From contig WRJV01000341.1 of NCBI GenBank assembly GCA_009778415.1, positions 1-29,785 of the forward strand: 29,785 nt of DNA, given 5' to 3'. The notes beneath the pieces are model-generated. The model made no database searches and had not been told where the DNA came from. It worked only from the letters and a program-made list of their open reading frames with translations. Source of the stretch: Clostridiales bacterium. GTDB lineage: Bacteria; Bacillota; Clostridia; Peptostreptococcales; Anaerovoracaceae. Shown piece after piece: positions 8,044 through 16,543 of this stretch; the stretch's first letter is position 1, and every line of letters starts with the position of its first letter. A program made the translations under genes and the position numbers.

Positions 8044-10242
8044 TCATGCAGTGGAACGGTAAACGTATGCGACCCCAGGTATGCTTTTTAGGGACCTGAG
8101 GACTTTTTCAATCTGGCTGGTATTTGAAATGGACAAAGTCATCGTAATGTTGACAAACTGGTCCTTTGCGCTTTTCGCGTTGACTCCCGCAATGTGGACG
8201 TCCATGTCTTCGCACACCCTGGAAAGGTCTGAAAAAAGGCCCTTCCTGTCCTCGGACAAAATGCATATGTCCGCATTGTACGATTTGTCGAGCTTCTCCT
8301 GGTCCCACTCAACCTCAATGGCCCTTTGCTTTTCCTCGTCAGACAAGGAGAGTATGTTCACGCAGTCTTTGCGGTGGACAGATATGCCTCTCCCTTTTGT
8401 GATGTACCCTGTGATCTCGTCCCCCGGCACCGGGTTGCAGCACTTTGAAAAACGGATCAGCAAATTGTCGACGCCCTTGACTGTGACGCCGGCGTGCTCG
8501 CGTTCGTATTTGCGTTTTTGCTTCCGTTCAGTAACCGCTATGTTGGAAACGTCGTTTTCGCTCTTCTTTAGCTCTTCTTGCTTGTCCTCGTGGTAATAGC
8601 CAAACAGCATTATCGCGATTCTGTTGAGGAACGTGCCTCCATGCCTGAGCTGGTTGTACAGTTCGTCTGCCGACGAGATGTTCAGGCTTTTTACTGCTTT
8701 GTTTATGTACGTGCTTTTCAATACCAGCTGAGGGTCGTAGCCCTTTCTCTTGACGAGTTTTTCAAGGGCCTCCTTCCCTTTGTCGATGTTGTCCGATTTG
8801 TTTTCTTTTTTTAGCCATGCCCTTATCTTGCTCCTGGCATTGCTGCTTTTGGCTATTTTAAGCCAGTCTATGCTTGGCCCGCTCGAATTGGGGGAGGTTA
8901 TGATCTCAATTATGTCGCCGTTTTGAAGCGTGTGGTCAATTGTGACCATCTTTCCGTTGACTTTGGCGCCTATGCACTTGCACCCGACGGCAGAATGGAT
9001 CTTGAAAGCGAAGTCAAGGGGCGTCGAGCCTGACGGAAGTTCGATCACGTCGCCTTTCGGCGTGAACACGAACACTTGGTTCGCAAAAAGGTCCACCTTC
9101 AAGGTCTCCATGAACTCCCTGGGGTCGTTCATGTCGTTTTGCCATTCCAATGTCTGCCTGAGCCACGCGAGCTTGACTTCTTCCTTGTCCGGGCCTTTGC
9201 CCGACGTTCTGCCCTCCTTGTACTTCCAGTGCGCCGCAATCCCGTATTCGGCTATCTGGTGCATCTCGTAAGTCCTGATCTGTATCTCGAACGGGTCGCC
9301 GCCGTCGCCAAGGACGGTCGTGTGCAATGACTGGTACATGTTGGGTTTTGGCATCGCTATGTAGTCCTTGAATTTTCCGGGGATGGGCTTCCACATCGTG
9401 TGGACAATCCCAAGCGCAGCATAGCAGTCTCTGAGGCTTTCAACGATGATGCGCACCGCTGACAAGTCAAAAATCTCGTCGAGCTGCTTGCCTTGAAATT
9501 TCATCTTGGAGTAAATGCTGTAGTAGTGCTTGGACCTTCCCTTGATGTCGGCGCCGATGTTCATGTCCCTGAGAGCTTCTTTGAGTTCTTCTGTGACGCG
9601 GCTTATTATGGCGCCGCGCTGCTCCCTTTTGACGTCAACCTGGCTGACCAGGTTTTCATACGCTTCCGGTTCCAAATTCCGAAAAGCGGTATCCTCTAGC
9701 TCGAATTTCATCTTGTAGATGCCGAGCCTGCTGGCAAGGGGGGCGTATATCTCCAGAGTTTCAACGCATTTGTCCCTGATCTGCACTTCGTTCATGTAGT
9801 TTATCGTGCGCAGGTTGTGGAGCCTGTCCGCAAGCTTGATGATGAGCACCCTGATGTCTTTTGACATGGCAAGGAACATCTTCCGCAGGTTTTCTGCCTG
9901 CCTTTCCTCTTTGTTCTCGTACACCAGCGAACCCAGCTTTGTGACCCCGTCAACCAAGAGCTGGATTTCATGCCCGAAGTCGACAGCAAGGTCCTGGCTG
10001 GTGTAAGAAGTGTCCTCAACAACGTCGTGCAGAATCCCTGCGGCAAGCGCACTGTCGTCAAGCCCAAGGTCAGCCAGAATCGAGGCGACAGCCAAAGGGT
10101 GGATCAAATAAGGCTCGCCTGACTTCCTAAGCTGCCCACTATGCATTTCTTCTGCCTTGTCGTACGCTTTGCCCAGCAGCTCGAAATCATAACCGGCGTT
10201 GATTTTTGAAAGTCTCTCTAAATACTCCTGCTTAGTCTCCAT
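8044..10242 (-). CDS. relA: Bifunctional (p)ppGpp synthetase/hydrolase, Rel family
   Basis: Long RSH enzyme of 732 residues that makes and degrades the alarmone (p)ppGpp. Domain order: an HD hydrolase domain with intact ILHDVVEDT (residues 71-78), so hydrolysis should be active; a synthetase domain with GRSKHYYSIYSKM and the region from FDLSAVRIIVES to RTYEMHQIAEYGIAAHWKYK; a TGS domain (from about 393, VFVFTPKGDVIELP); a helical region; a cysteine motif RFSKCCNPVPGDE with HRKDC; and a C-terminal ACT domain. It starts behind AAGGGG, 25 bases after secDF. This is probably the only long RSH of the cell, as usual in Firmicutes. Confidence 0.97.
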   Translation of the reverse strand: METKQEYLERLSKINAGYDFELLGKAYDKAEEMHSGQLRKSGEPYLIHPLAVASILADLGLDDSALAAGILHDVVEDTSYTSQDLAVDFGHEIQLLVDGVTKLGSLVYENKEERQAENLRKMFLAMSKDIRVLIIKLADRLHNLRTINYMNEVQIRDKCVETLEIYAPLASRLGIYKMKFELEDTAFRNLEPEAYENLVSQVDVKREQRGAIISRVTEELKEALRDMNIGADIKGRSKHYYSIYSKMKFQGKQLDEIFDLSAVRIIVESLRDCYAALGIVHTMWKPIPGKFKDYIAMPKPNMYQSLHTTVLGDGGDPFEIQIRTYEMHQIAEYGIAAHWKYKEGRTSGKGPDKEEVKLAWLRQTLEWQNDMNDPREFMETLKVDLFANQVFVFTPKGDVIELPSGSTPLDFAFKIHSAVGCKCIGAKVNGKMVTIDHTLQNGDIIEIITSPNSSGPSIDWLKIAKSSNARSKIRAWLKKENKSDNIDKGKEALEKLVKRKGYDPQLVLKSTYINKAVKSLNISSADELYNQLRHGGTFLNRIAIMLFGYYHEDKQEELKKSENDVSNIAVTERKQKRKYEREHAGVTVKGVDNLLIRFSKCCNPVPGDEITGYITKGRGISVHRKDCVNILSLSDEEKQRAIEVEWDQEKLDKSYNADICILSEDRKGLFSDLSRVCEDMDVHIAGVNAKSAKDQFVNITMTLSISNTSQIEKVLRSLKSIPGVAYVYRSTA

Positions 10243-10267
10243 TCTTCCCCTTGCGTTGTTTTCTTTG

Positions 10268-12514
10268 TCATTCGTTCCTGCGCCTGTCGGTTGCTTTTTT
10301 GCTCTTCTTCATCTTGTACTTTGGCCCGCCGGTGGCTTGAGCGAGCTGGTAGTACGCGGGGCTGCTCACTGTTATGGAGGATACGCAGCCGACTATGACG
10401 CCGACCAGCAGCGGCAATATGAACTCCCTGATCGCGTCCGACGTCAGGATCAGCATCGGGATCATGACGGTGACCGTTGTGGCAGCAGTCATGATCGACC
10501 GGACAAGTGTCTGGTTGATGCTTGTATCCACGATTTCCTCGGTCTTGTTGCGTTTCATTATGCCCAAGTTTTCGCGTATCCTGTCAAACACTACTATTGT
10601 GTCGTTGATCGAATACCCCACCACGGTCAGTATGCCGGCCAGGAACGGGTTGTTTATCGTAACCCTGAATATGGCGTAAAACGCCAAGACGAACAGGACG
10701 TCGTGGGCGACGCCCAGTATGGCTGCAATACCAAACTTCCACTCAAACCGCAGTATTATGTAAAGGAGCATGCCGATGCTTGCGATCAGGATGGCTTTGA
10801 CTGCGTTGCTGCGCAGCTCCCTGCTCACCGAAGGGCCGAAATTGTCGACAGCGAGCAGGTCTGCGTCCTCGATGCCGAATTTCGATTGCATGGTTTCAAA
10901 AATTGCCGTGCGCTCATCGCTTTCGAGGGACTGCATGGTCCTGATTATCGCCTGGGTGTTGCCCTCGCCTGCGTAGACTATGTCCGCGTTTACGCCGTGA
11001 TCAGCGAGGACGCTCTGTATGTCGCCCTCCGGGACGTGTTTGTGCATCTCAAGCTGCATCATCGTCCCGCCGGTGAAATCGATCCCGTAGTTGAAACCCC
11101 AAGAGCTGAGGCTCCCGAGCAGCATCCCTATAGCTATAAACGCGACCGAGGCCAGGTAGAAAACCTTCCTGTGCTTGATGATCCTCAATTGCTTTTTAAT
11201 TCTAAATGTAGGTTCGTTGTCTTCGGTCATCCCGAAAAACTTCTTTTTGGAAAGCGCCTTGCTGTCTGCCAGGACGCCGAGGTAGAGCCGGGTTATGGCG
11301 ACGGCTGTGAAAACGCTTATGACGATACCGATCATCAGCGTAAGGGCGAAACCCCTGACTGAACTGGTGCCGATGAAGTACAGCACCAGCGCCGCGATTA
11401 TCGTGGTGACCTGCGAGTCGATTACGGTCCTCATGGCCCTGTTGAACCCGGACTGTATCGCGGCCCTTATGGTTTTTCCGTTACCTATCTCTTCTCTGAT
11501 CCTGGCAAAGATGATCACGTTCGCGTCCACGGCCATGCCTATGGACAGTATGATACCCGCGATGCCGGGCAAGGTCAGCACCCCGCCAAGCAGCACCAGC
11601 ACCCAGAGGACAACGATAATGTACAGGCAAAGCGCTATGTTTGCGGCAAAACCCATGATCCTGTACCCGAGGAACATGATGAGGAAAATCAGGAAGAGCC
11701 CGATGAACCCGGCAATAACGCTTTTTTCAAGGGCGTCAACGCCTATGGTCGCGGTCCTTGTCGATGAAGTGATCTCGACGAGGTTGACAGGAAGCGCACC
11801 GCCCCTTATGAGCGCCGCCAGCGTTATGGCTTCCTCCTGGGGGAACCCTCCCGGCCGGCCTGACGTTATCTCTGCCTTGCCGTTCTCTATTGCGCCGTCC
11901 CTTACGCCAGGCGCGCTGATTACTTCGTCGTCAAGCACAATCAGTATCTCGTTGCCTTCGTAGCCTGAGCCCGGCATCGGAGTGACCTGCCTGTTGTAGG
12001 CTTTCTTGGTCGCTTCCCCGAAAGCCTTTGCGCCTGCGCTGTTGAACTCAAGCGAGATGGCGTAGCCGCCGTGCCTGGAGTCGCTGGTGACGCCTGCGTC
12101 GCTGACCATGCTGCCGTCGAGCACCTCGGTGCCGTCGGCTAAAGCGAATTTCAGCATCGCTGTCTTTCCGATTGTCTTTATAGCTTCTTCAGCGTCTTCG
12201 GCCCCGGGCAGTTCCACCCTGATCCTGTTCTCACCTTCTGTGGTGACAACGGGTTCGGACAGCCCCAGCTGGTTCACCCTGTTCTCTATGACGGCTTGGG
12301 TCTGGTCCATGAGCTTCCTCATCTCAGCTGTTGTCTTCTCTTCATCGGGTCGAGCCTCCATGACCACGTACACGCCGCCTTTGATGTCGAGCCCCAGCTT
12401 TATTTTATCCTGTATCGGGCCCACGCCGCCTATGCCTGCAATCGTGATGTACCAGCCCAGTACAATTACAACAGCCACCAAGACTGCCAGTATCTTCCTT
12501 ACGTTAGCGTTCAT
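10268..12514 (-). CDS. secDF: Protein translocase SecD-SecF fusion
   Basis: Membrane RND-type accessory of the Sec translocon that uses proton motive force to pull exported proteins. SecD and SecF are one chain of 748 residues. The SecD half has an N-terminal membrane helix, GLDIKGGVYVVMEA and, in the transmembrane block, SIGMAVDANVIIFARIREE. The SecF half starts near residue 430 with GIDFTGGTMM and contains GYSINDTIVVFDRIREN. The start is the ATG at 12514 behind AAGGGGG with a 7-base spacing; an upstream in-frame start at 12556 has no ribosome site. It has its own promoter after the yajC terminator. Confidence 0.96.
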   Translation of the reverse strand: MNANVRKILAVLVAVVIVLGWYITIAGIGGVGPIQDKIKLGLDIKGGVYVVMEARPDEEKTTAEMRKLMDQTQAVIENRVNQLGLSEPVVTTEGENRIRVELPGAEDAEEAIKTIGKTAMLKFALADGTEVLDGSMVSDAGVTSDSRHGGYAISLEFNSAGAKAFGEATKKAYNRQVTPMPGSGYEGNEILIVLDDEVISAPGVRDGAIENGKAEITSGRPGGFPQEEAITLAALIRGGALPVNLVEITSSTRTATIGVDALEKSVIAGFIGLFLIFLIMFLGYRIMGFAANIALCLYIIVVLWVLVLLGGVLTLPGIAGIILSIGMAVDANVIIFARIREEIGNGKTIRAAIQSGFNRAMRTVIDSQVTTIIAALVLYFIGTSSVRGFALTLMIGIVISVFTAVAITRLYLGVLADSKALSKKKFFGMTEDNEPTFRIKKQLRIIKHRKVFYLASVAFIAIGMLLGSLSSWGFNYGIDFTGGTMMQLEMHKHVPEGDIQSVLADHGVNADIVYAGEGNTQAIIRTMQSLESDERTAIFETMQSKFGIEDADLLAVDNFGPSVSRELRSNAVKAILIASIGMLLYIILRFEWKFGIAAILGVAHDVLFVLAFYAIFRVTINNPFLAGILTVVGYSINDTIVVFDRIRENLGIMKRNKTEEIVDTSINQTLVRSIMTAATTVTVMIPMLILTSDAIREFILPLLVGVIVGCVSSITVSSPAYYQLAQATGGPKYKMKKSKKATDRRRNE

Positions 12515-12580
12515 TTTTTTCCCCCTTCTTATTTTGCTTGTTGTTTTAAATTGCACCGTAAATTTTTAGCACTGCATAAT

Positions 12581-12609
12581 ATTTTACTACTTTTCAAGCT
12601 CGTCCACAA
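12581..12609 (-). promoter_or_regulatory. Putative sigma-A promoter of secDF and the downstream operon
   Basis: Read on the minus strand: TTGTGG (12604-12609), a 17-base spacer, then TAAAAT (12581-12586). It lies between the yajC terminator and the secDF start, where a fresh promoter is needed. Pattern match by eye only. Confidence 0.5.
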
Positions 12610-12638
12610 GTCAGTTTTTCAAGTTTCTTGCGCAGTTT

Positions 12639-12664
12639 AAAAAAAAGCCCCTGGCGCGCAGGGG
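12639..12664 (-). terminator. Rho-independent terminator after yajC
   Basis: On the minus strand a perfect 6-bp stem CCCCTG/CAGGGG with a 5-base loop is followed by C and eight T. It lies 25 bases after the yajC stop and separates tRNA-Leu/yajC from secDF. Confidence 0.85.
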
Positions 12665-12688
12665 TAAATCGGCTTTTTTGTACTTGTG

Positions 12689-13120
12689 CTATTTATCCTC
12701 TTCTTCTTCCAGCCCGTTGGAAGTTTGTTCATCTTCGTCTGCTGAAGCCCGCTTCATCCTCTTTGGCAAAGTCTTCTTGAGCTCCACGGTTTCTTCTTCT
12801 GTATCATCGTCGTCTTCCGCATCCGGCTTGGCTTTCTTTGAAGAGTGCCTGCTCGAGCTCGACTCGATCTTCGACACCGCCCACCTCATGATTTCAAATT
12901 TGACTTTGTCGGCGCCGACTTGGATGATGAGGGAGTCGCTTTTTGTCTTGACAACCTTGGCGCATATGCCGCCAATCGTGATTATCTCGTCGCCAACCTG
13001 TACGCTCGCCCGCATTTCGCTAATCGCTTTCTCTTTTTTCCTCTGCGGCCTGATCAGCAAAAGGTACATGATCGCGATAAAAACTATTAAAAAACCAAAT
13101 TGTGCTACTGCCGAGTTCAT
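12689..13120 (-). CDS. yajC: Preprotein translocase subunit YajC
   Basis: Small single-pass membrane protein that associates with SecDF and the Sec translocon. The 143 residues comprise an N-terminal hydrophobic helix (about 7-24), the family signature LLIRPQRKKEKA, and the compact domain GDEIITIGGICAKVVK. The C-terminal tail of about 55 residues is rich in Ser, Lys and acidic residues (for example a run EDDDDTEEE) and is longer than in many YajC proteins. The start is the ATG behind AAGGAGG. It lies 40 bases after tRNA-Leu with no terminator between them. Confidence 0.95.
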   Translation of the reverse strand: MNSAVAQFGFLIVFIAIMYLLLIRPQRKKEKAISEMRASVQVGDEIITIGGICAKVVKTKSDSLIIQVGADKVKFEIMRWAVSKIESSSSRHSSKKAKPDAEDDDDTEEETVELKKTLPKRMKRASADEDEQTSNGLEEEEDK

Positions 13121-13160
13121 TATGTTTCCTCCTTAAACTGTAATGAATACTTTGTCTTTG

Positions 13161-13247
13161 TGGTGCCGGCGATGGGGGTCGAACCCATACGGTGTTGCCA
13201 CCACGGGATTTTGAGTCCCGCACGTCTGCCAATTCCATCACGCCGGC
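13161..13247 (-). tRNA. tRNA-Leu (anticodon CAA)
   Basis: Reading the minus strand from 13247: acceptor stem GCCGGCG pairs with CGCCGGC, the discriminator is A and CCA is encoded (13163-13161). The D-arm contains TTGGCAGA. The anticodon stem CGGGA/TCCCG carries loop CTCAAAA, hence anticodon CAA for TTG codons. A class II variable arm (TGGTGGCAACACC region) and T-loop GTTCGAC complete it. Length is 87 bases including CCA. Leucine identity agrees with both the anticodon and the long variable arm. Confidence 0.97.
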
Positions 13248-13258
13248 ACATTGCAATT

Positions 13259-13287
13259 ATTTTAGCATATTGAAAAGTTAATTTCAA
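13259..13287 (-). promoter_or_regulatory. Putative sigma-A promoter of tRNA-Leu / yajC
   Basis: Minus strand TTGAAA (13282-13287), 17-base spacer, TAAAAT (13259-13264) preceded by TGC (extended -10). The predicted start of transcription lies only a few bases before the mature tRNA 5' end. Confidence 0.65.
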
Positions 13288-13309
13288 GGAAAAAATCGTT
13301 GGAGCCTGA

Positions 13310-13657
13310 CTACAATTGCAAAACCGCTTCGTTCAGAGCCTCGCAGGTGTCCCTGTACTGGCTTACGAACGCTTCGAATTTTTCTTTGATCAGTTCGCTG
13401 TTGCCTTCTTTGCCGGCCTTTTCCAGTTCAAGGGCGAAAACCGGCAGCAATGTTGAGCCTACCGAGGCTGAGCTTGACTTCAGGCCGTGGAATTCAATTG
13501 TCAGCCTGGCAAAGTCGTCATTGTCGAAAAAACCCCTAAGCGCTTCGATCTTCGCATCCAGGTTTTTGGTGAACGTGCCGACGATTTTGACGTATACCTC
13601 CTTTTTCCCTGCCAGGTAAGCAATCCCCTTCTGAGTGTCAATAATGTCATTGTGCAT
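13310..13657 (-). CDS. Stand-alone Hpt (histidine phosphotransfer) domain protein
   Basis: Protein of 115 residues made only of a histidine phosphotransfer four-helix domain. The phospho-acceptor motif is FHGLKSSSASVG around residue 57, matching the HxLKxxS pattern of Hpt domains. Such proteins relay phosphate between hybrid kinases and response regulators. No kinase or regulator is encoded in this window, so its partners lie elsewhere. The ATG follows AAAGGAGA, and a promoter lies upstream. It is next to a chemotaxis receptor with the same orientation, but the promoter between them suggests separate expression. Confidence 0.85.
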   Translation of the reverse strand: MHNDIIDTQKGIAYLAGKKEVYVKIVGTFTKNLDAKIEALRGFFDNDDFARLTIEFHGLKSSSASVGSTLLPVFALELEKAGKEGNSELIKEKFEAFVSQYRDTCEALNEAVLQL

Positions 13658-13719
13658 TTTTTACATCTCCTTTTGGCTCATTTGCGCCTGCCAACGGGCA
13701 ACAATAACAAACTACAAAT

Positions 13720-13749
13720 ACTATACCCCATTTGTACCATTATTGTAAA
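13720..13749 (-). promoter_or_regulatory. Putative promoter of the Hpt gene
   Basis: Minus strand TTTACA (13744-13749), 18-base spacer, TATAGT (13720-13725), located between the receptor stop and the Hpt start. Judged by eye. Confidence 0.55.
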
Positions 13750-13788
13750 CATATATTTTGCAATATATTTGAAAAAAGCGTTTTGGCG

Positions 13789-15756
13789 TTACATTTTGAA
13801 ATGCGAAATCAGTTGGATCAGCATGTTGGACTGCCCGCTCATCTCCTCGCTGGACGCAGCGCTCTGTTCTGCGGTCGCGCTGTTCTGCTGGACTACCTGC
13901 GACACTTGGTCGATGCCCGTGTTGACGTTGGTGATGGCGATCGCCTGCTCGTCCGATGACGCTGCTATCTGAGCGACAATTTCGGCGCTCCTGCTTATGC
14001 CGTCCACGATTTCATTGAGCGACGACGCCGTTTCGCCTGCAACCCTAAGGCCCAGGTTCGCCTTTTCAATCGAGTTTTCAATAAGGCCGCCGGTGTCCTT
14101 TGCGGCTTCGGCGCTCTTGGCTGCCAGATTCCGGACTTCTTCGGCGACTACTGCGAAACCCTTGCCGTGCTGCCCTGCCCTGGCCGCCTCCACGGCGGCG
14201 TTCAGCGCAAGGATGTTGGTCTGGAACGCGATGTCGTCTATCACCTTTATCACTTTGCTTATCTGGTCGCTGGCGTCGTTGATTTCCCTTACTGCCTGCA
14301 TCATCTGATCCATCTGCCCGCTGCCTGTTTCTGCCCTCCCTCTGATCGTGTCTGACAAATCGGCCGCTTCCTTGGCCACATGCGCGTTTTGGTTTATTTT
14401 ATTCATCATGTCGCCTATGTCAGAAGAAAGCTCTTGGATCGTGGCTGCCTGCTCAGTCGAGCCTTGTGCGAGGGTTTGTGCGCCGTCCGCTATCTGCTTG
14501 GCGCCGGTAGAAACCTGCTGGGCCGAAATGCTCACGTCCGACATCATCTGGTTGAAGCTTTTGACTATGCTGTTCATCGAATTTTTTATGAACACGAAGT
14601 CGCCATGGAAATCATACGTGCTTTCTGTCACCAGGTCGCCGGCTGACAAGCCCTCCATCCTGTCGTTGATTTCCTTTACGTAGCCCTGAAGCTGCAGGTA
14701 CGCCTGTTCAAGCGACCTAGCCAAAACGCCGACCTCGTCTGCCGAGCGGATGCCCGTAGCCGCGTGGGTGTTTGAAGTAACGCCAATGTCGCCGGTTTTG
14801 ATTTTTTCCGCCAGCACACCGATTTTCTTCAAGGGCCTTGTGACTGCAAACATGCTGAAGACAAGCATCAAGCATATGCCGGCGACGCTGCATACGGCAG
14901 CAGCCAGCAGTATTAAGTTGAGCATGCTCTTTTGCTCAGCCAGGCTCTCGTCTATGTTTACCCCGACAAACAGCATCCCCAAGACTTCGTTGTCCCTTAT
15001 AAGGGGCGAGTAGTGAGCGGAGTAATTTGACCCGAACAATTCAATATTGGACGCGTAGTCCTGCCTCCCGTTGATCACCGCCTGGATGACCGCGTCGCTC
15101 GCCTGGCTTCCTACCGCCCTGCTCCCGTCATCGTTGTGCAACGTAGTGCTCATGCGGGTGTCTCCGTTGAAAAGCGTGATCTCACATTCGGTTTGCTCTT
15201 TTATTTCGTCAACGTACTTGGGGTCAGCCAAATCGTGGCCGCATACGACTGCCCCGATTGTCCTCCCGGCTTGGTCCTTTATGGCTGCGCTGGCCCTGGT
15301 GGAGAGCCCCACGAGGCTGCCGCGTTCAATTGTGCTGACTCCGGTGCCGGTTTTGAGGGCTACTGACAACGTGCCTTGGTCCATGACGTTGTCGCCGGTC
15401 TGGTCGCTGTGGCCCCGCGCCATGACTATCCCGTTTGCGTCGCACAAGGTTATTACGTCCAGCCCTTCCATCGCGCCGTTCAGTACGCGTTTGAGCTCAG
15501 CGTTGTTGCCGGCGAGCACGCTTTCCTCTACATCGATCTCGTTGGCAATCATCATTGCACGGACGTGAGCTTCGTTTTGATACTCTTCCAGCACTTTGGC
15601 AAAGGCCTTGTTGGCAGCTTTGGCCTCAGCCCCTGTAATCTCGTTTAGCAGGGAATTTGTCTGCACTGAGACGATCCAATAGGTAATCGCAAGCATCACT
15701 ACTATTATCAAAGTAACCATAAGCGAAATTTTCAACCCAAGACTTTTGATTTTCAT
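13789..15756 (-). CDS. Methyl-accepting chemotaxis protein with extracellular Cache domain
   Basis: Transmembrane chemoreceptor of 655 residues. Domain order: membrane helix (about 8-28), extracellular Cache-type sensor of about 260 residues (includes DANGIVMARGHSDQTGDNV and GRTIGAVVCGHDL), second membrane helix (about 285-307), HAMP region, and a cytoplasmic signalling domain with the highly conserved hairpin tip DIAFQTNILALNAAVEAARAG. The protein ends shortly after the signalling bundle, with no CheR-tethering pentapeptide seen. The start is the ATG at 15756 behind GGAGG; an earlier ATG at 15771 overlaps that site. The ligand cannot be read from the sequence. Its presence implies a chemotaxis system elsewhere in the genome. 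Confidence 0.96.
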   Translation of the reverse strand: MKIKSLGLKISLMVTLIIVVMLAITYWIVSVQTNSLLNEITGAEAKAANKAFAKVLEEYQNEAHVRAMMIANEIDVEESVLAGNNAELKRVLNGAMEGLDVITLCDANGIVMARGHSDQTGDNVMDQGTLSVALKTGTGVSTIERGSLVGLSTRASAAIKDQAGRTIGAVVCGHDLADPKYVDEIKEQTECEITLFNGDTRMSTTLHNDDGSRAVGSQASDAVIQAVINGRQDYASNIELFGSNYSAHYSPLIRDNEVLGMLFVGVNIDESLAEQKSMLNLILLAAAVCSVAGICLMLVFSMFAVTRPLKKIGVLAEKIKTGDIGVTSNTHAATGIRSADEVGVLARSLEQAYLQLQGYVKEINDRMEGLSAGDLVTESTYDFHGDFVFIKNSMNSIVKSFNQMMSDVSISAQQVSTGAKQIADGAQTLAQGSTEQAATIQELSSDIGDMMNKINQNAHVAKEAADLSDTIRGRAETGSGQMDQMMQAVREINDASDQISKVIKVIDDIAFQTNILALNAAVEAARAGQHGKGFAVVAEEVRNLAAKSAEAAKDTGGLIENSIEKANLGLRVAGETASSLNEIVDGISRSAEIVAQIAASSDEQAIAITNVNTGIDQVSQVVQQNSATAEQSAASSEEMSGQSNMLIQLISHFKM

Positions 15757-15868
15757 CAGCAATTCCTCCATATTTAGAAATTAAGCACATTAATACTCTA
15801 AACCCCGTCCTGCCAATATATTCATCGTCATTTTGAGCGAAAACATGAGAGCTGCCCCTGTTTAATAC

Positions 15869-15874
15869 ATTATA
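15869..15874 (-). promoter_or_regulatory. -10 element upstream of the chemotaxis receptor
   Basis: A perfect TATAAT on the minus strand, about 110 bases before the receptor start, in the 157-base gap after the nicotinamidase-like gene. The matching -35 position reads TAGAAA, a weak fit. The rest of the gap shows nothing I recognise. Confidence 0.45.
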
Positions 15875-15928
15875 CTACAAAATGTTCAGTTTTTCTACAT
15901 GGTATGCATCAAAAAAATAACCTTCTTG

Positions 15929-16450
15929 TCAACCTTCCCATGCAACGTCCACTTGGCACATCTTCATCGTAAGCAGCGCGGCCCTGTGGCTTTCTTCCGT
16001 CACGCCCGCGCAGCAGGCGGCGTCTACCTTTACGGCCGTTTCCGGCAGCTGCGCCTTGAGGATGAGCGCGTTTGAAACTACGCAGATGTCCGTACACAGC
16101 CCGCAGAGCTCGATCTCGTCAAACCCCCCTGCCGCAACCTGCGCTGCCAGGTCAAGCGAGCCAAAGCTCGGTTTGTCAAACACTTGGCATCCAGCCGCGT
16201 CAAGCCCGTCTGCTATTTTGTGCCCCTCTGTGCCCGCAATGCAGTGCGGGACCGGCAAATGCCGTCCTTCTTGTGTATCCAAGTAGCCGGCGCTGTGGGT
16301 GTCCCGAGTGAATATTATCGCGTCGCCCCTCTGCCTGTACTCCTCAACTTTCGCTTTCACGAAAGGCAATATCCGTTCTGCATGGGCAGAACCAAGGGAC
16401 CCGGTGATGAAGTCGTTTTGCATGTCTACCACGATCAACAGCCTGTTCAT
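15929..16450 (-). CDS. Nicotinamidase-like cysteine hydrolase (isochorismatase family)
   Basis: Probably converts nicotinamide to nicotinate for NAD salvage. The 173 residues carry the catalytic triad of the family: D9 in VVDMQNDF, K93 in FDKPSFGS and C123 in CTDICVVSNA. The likely metal ligands of nicotinamidases are present as D50 and H52 (FTRDTHS) and H69 (PHCIAGTEG), which favours nicotinamidase over isochorismatase. The ATG follows GAGGAGG at a rather long spacing. It lies 65 bases after the helicase-TelA gene on the same strand with no terminator between, so the three genes may be co-transcribed. The product would enter the pathway of nadD (1966-2568). Confidence 0.85.
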   Translation of the reverse strand: MNRLLIVVDMQNDFITGSLGSAHAERILPFVKAKVEEYRQRGDAIIFTRDTHSAGYLDTQEGRHLPVPHCIAGTEGHKIADGLDAAGCQVFDKPSFGSLDLAAQVAAGGFDEIELCGLCTDICVVSNALILKAQLPETAVKVDAACCAGVTEESHRAALLTMKMCQVDVAWEG

Positions 16451-16488
16451 ACGTCAATTCCTCCTCTACAATGATTTTTCATTTGTTT

Positions 16489-16543
16489 TATGATCTGTTT
16501 ATGTTAAATTTATAATCAATTTATGCTCAATTTATGCTCAATT
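16489..16543. repeat. Five tandem 11-bp AT-rich repeats
   Basis: Plus-strand units: TATGATCTGTT, TATGTTAAATT, TATAATCAATT, TATGCTCAATT, TATGCTCAATT, with no spacers. The last two are identical and the others degenerate outward. They span the final codons and stop of the helicase-TelA gene and the gap before the nicotinamidase-like gene. A period of 11 is close to one DNA helical turn. Confidence 0.8.

Noticed and set aside
10199..11362. 387-codon open frame on the plus strand opposite secDF and relA
   Set aside because: It is antisense to two certain genes, has a composition typical of a shadow frame (rich in His, Arg, Tyr, Asp without any motif) and no ribosome site.
13487..13972. 161-codon plus-strand frame opposite Hpt and receptor genes
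   Set aside because: Antisense shadow that crosses a promoter and two real genes, no motif or ribosome site.
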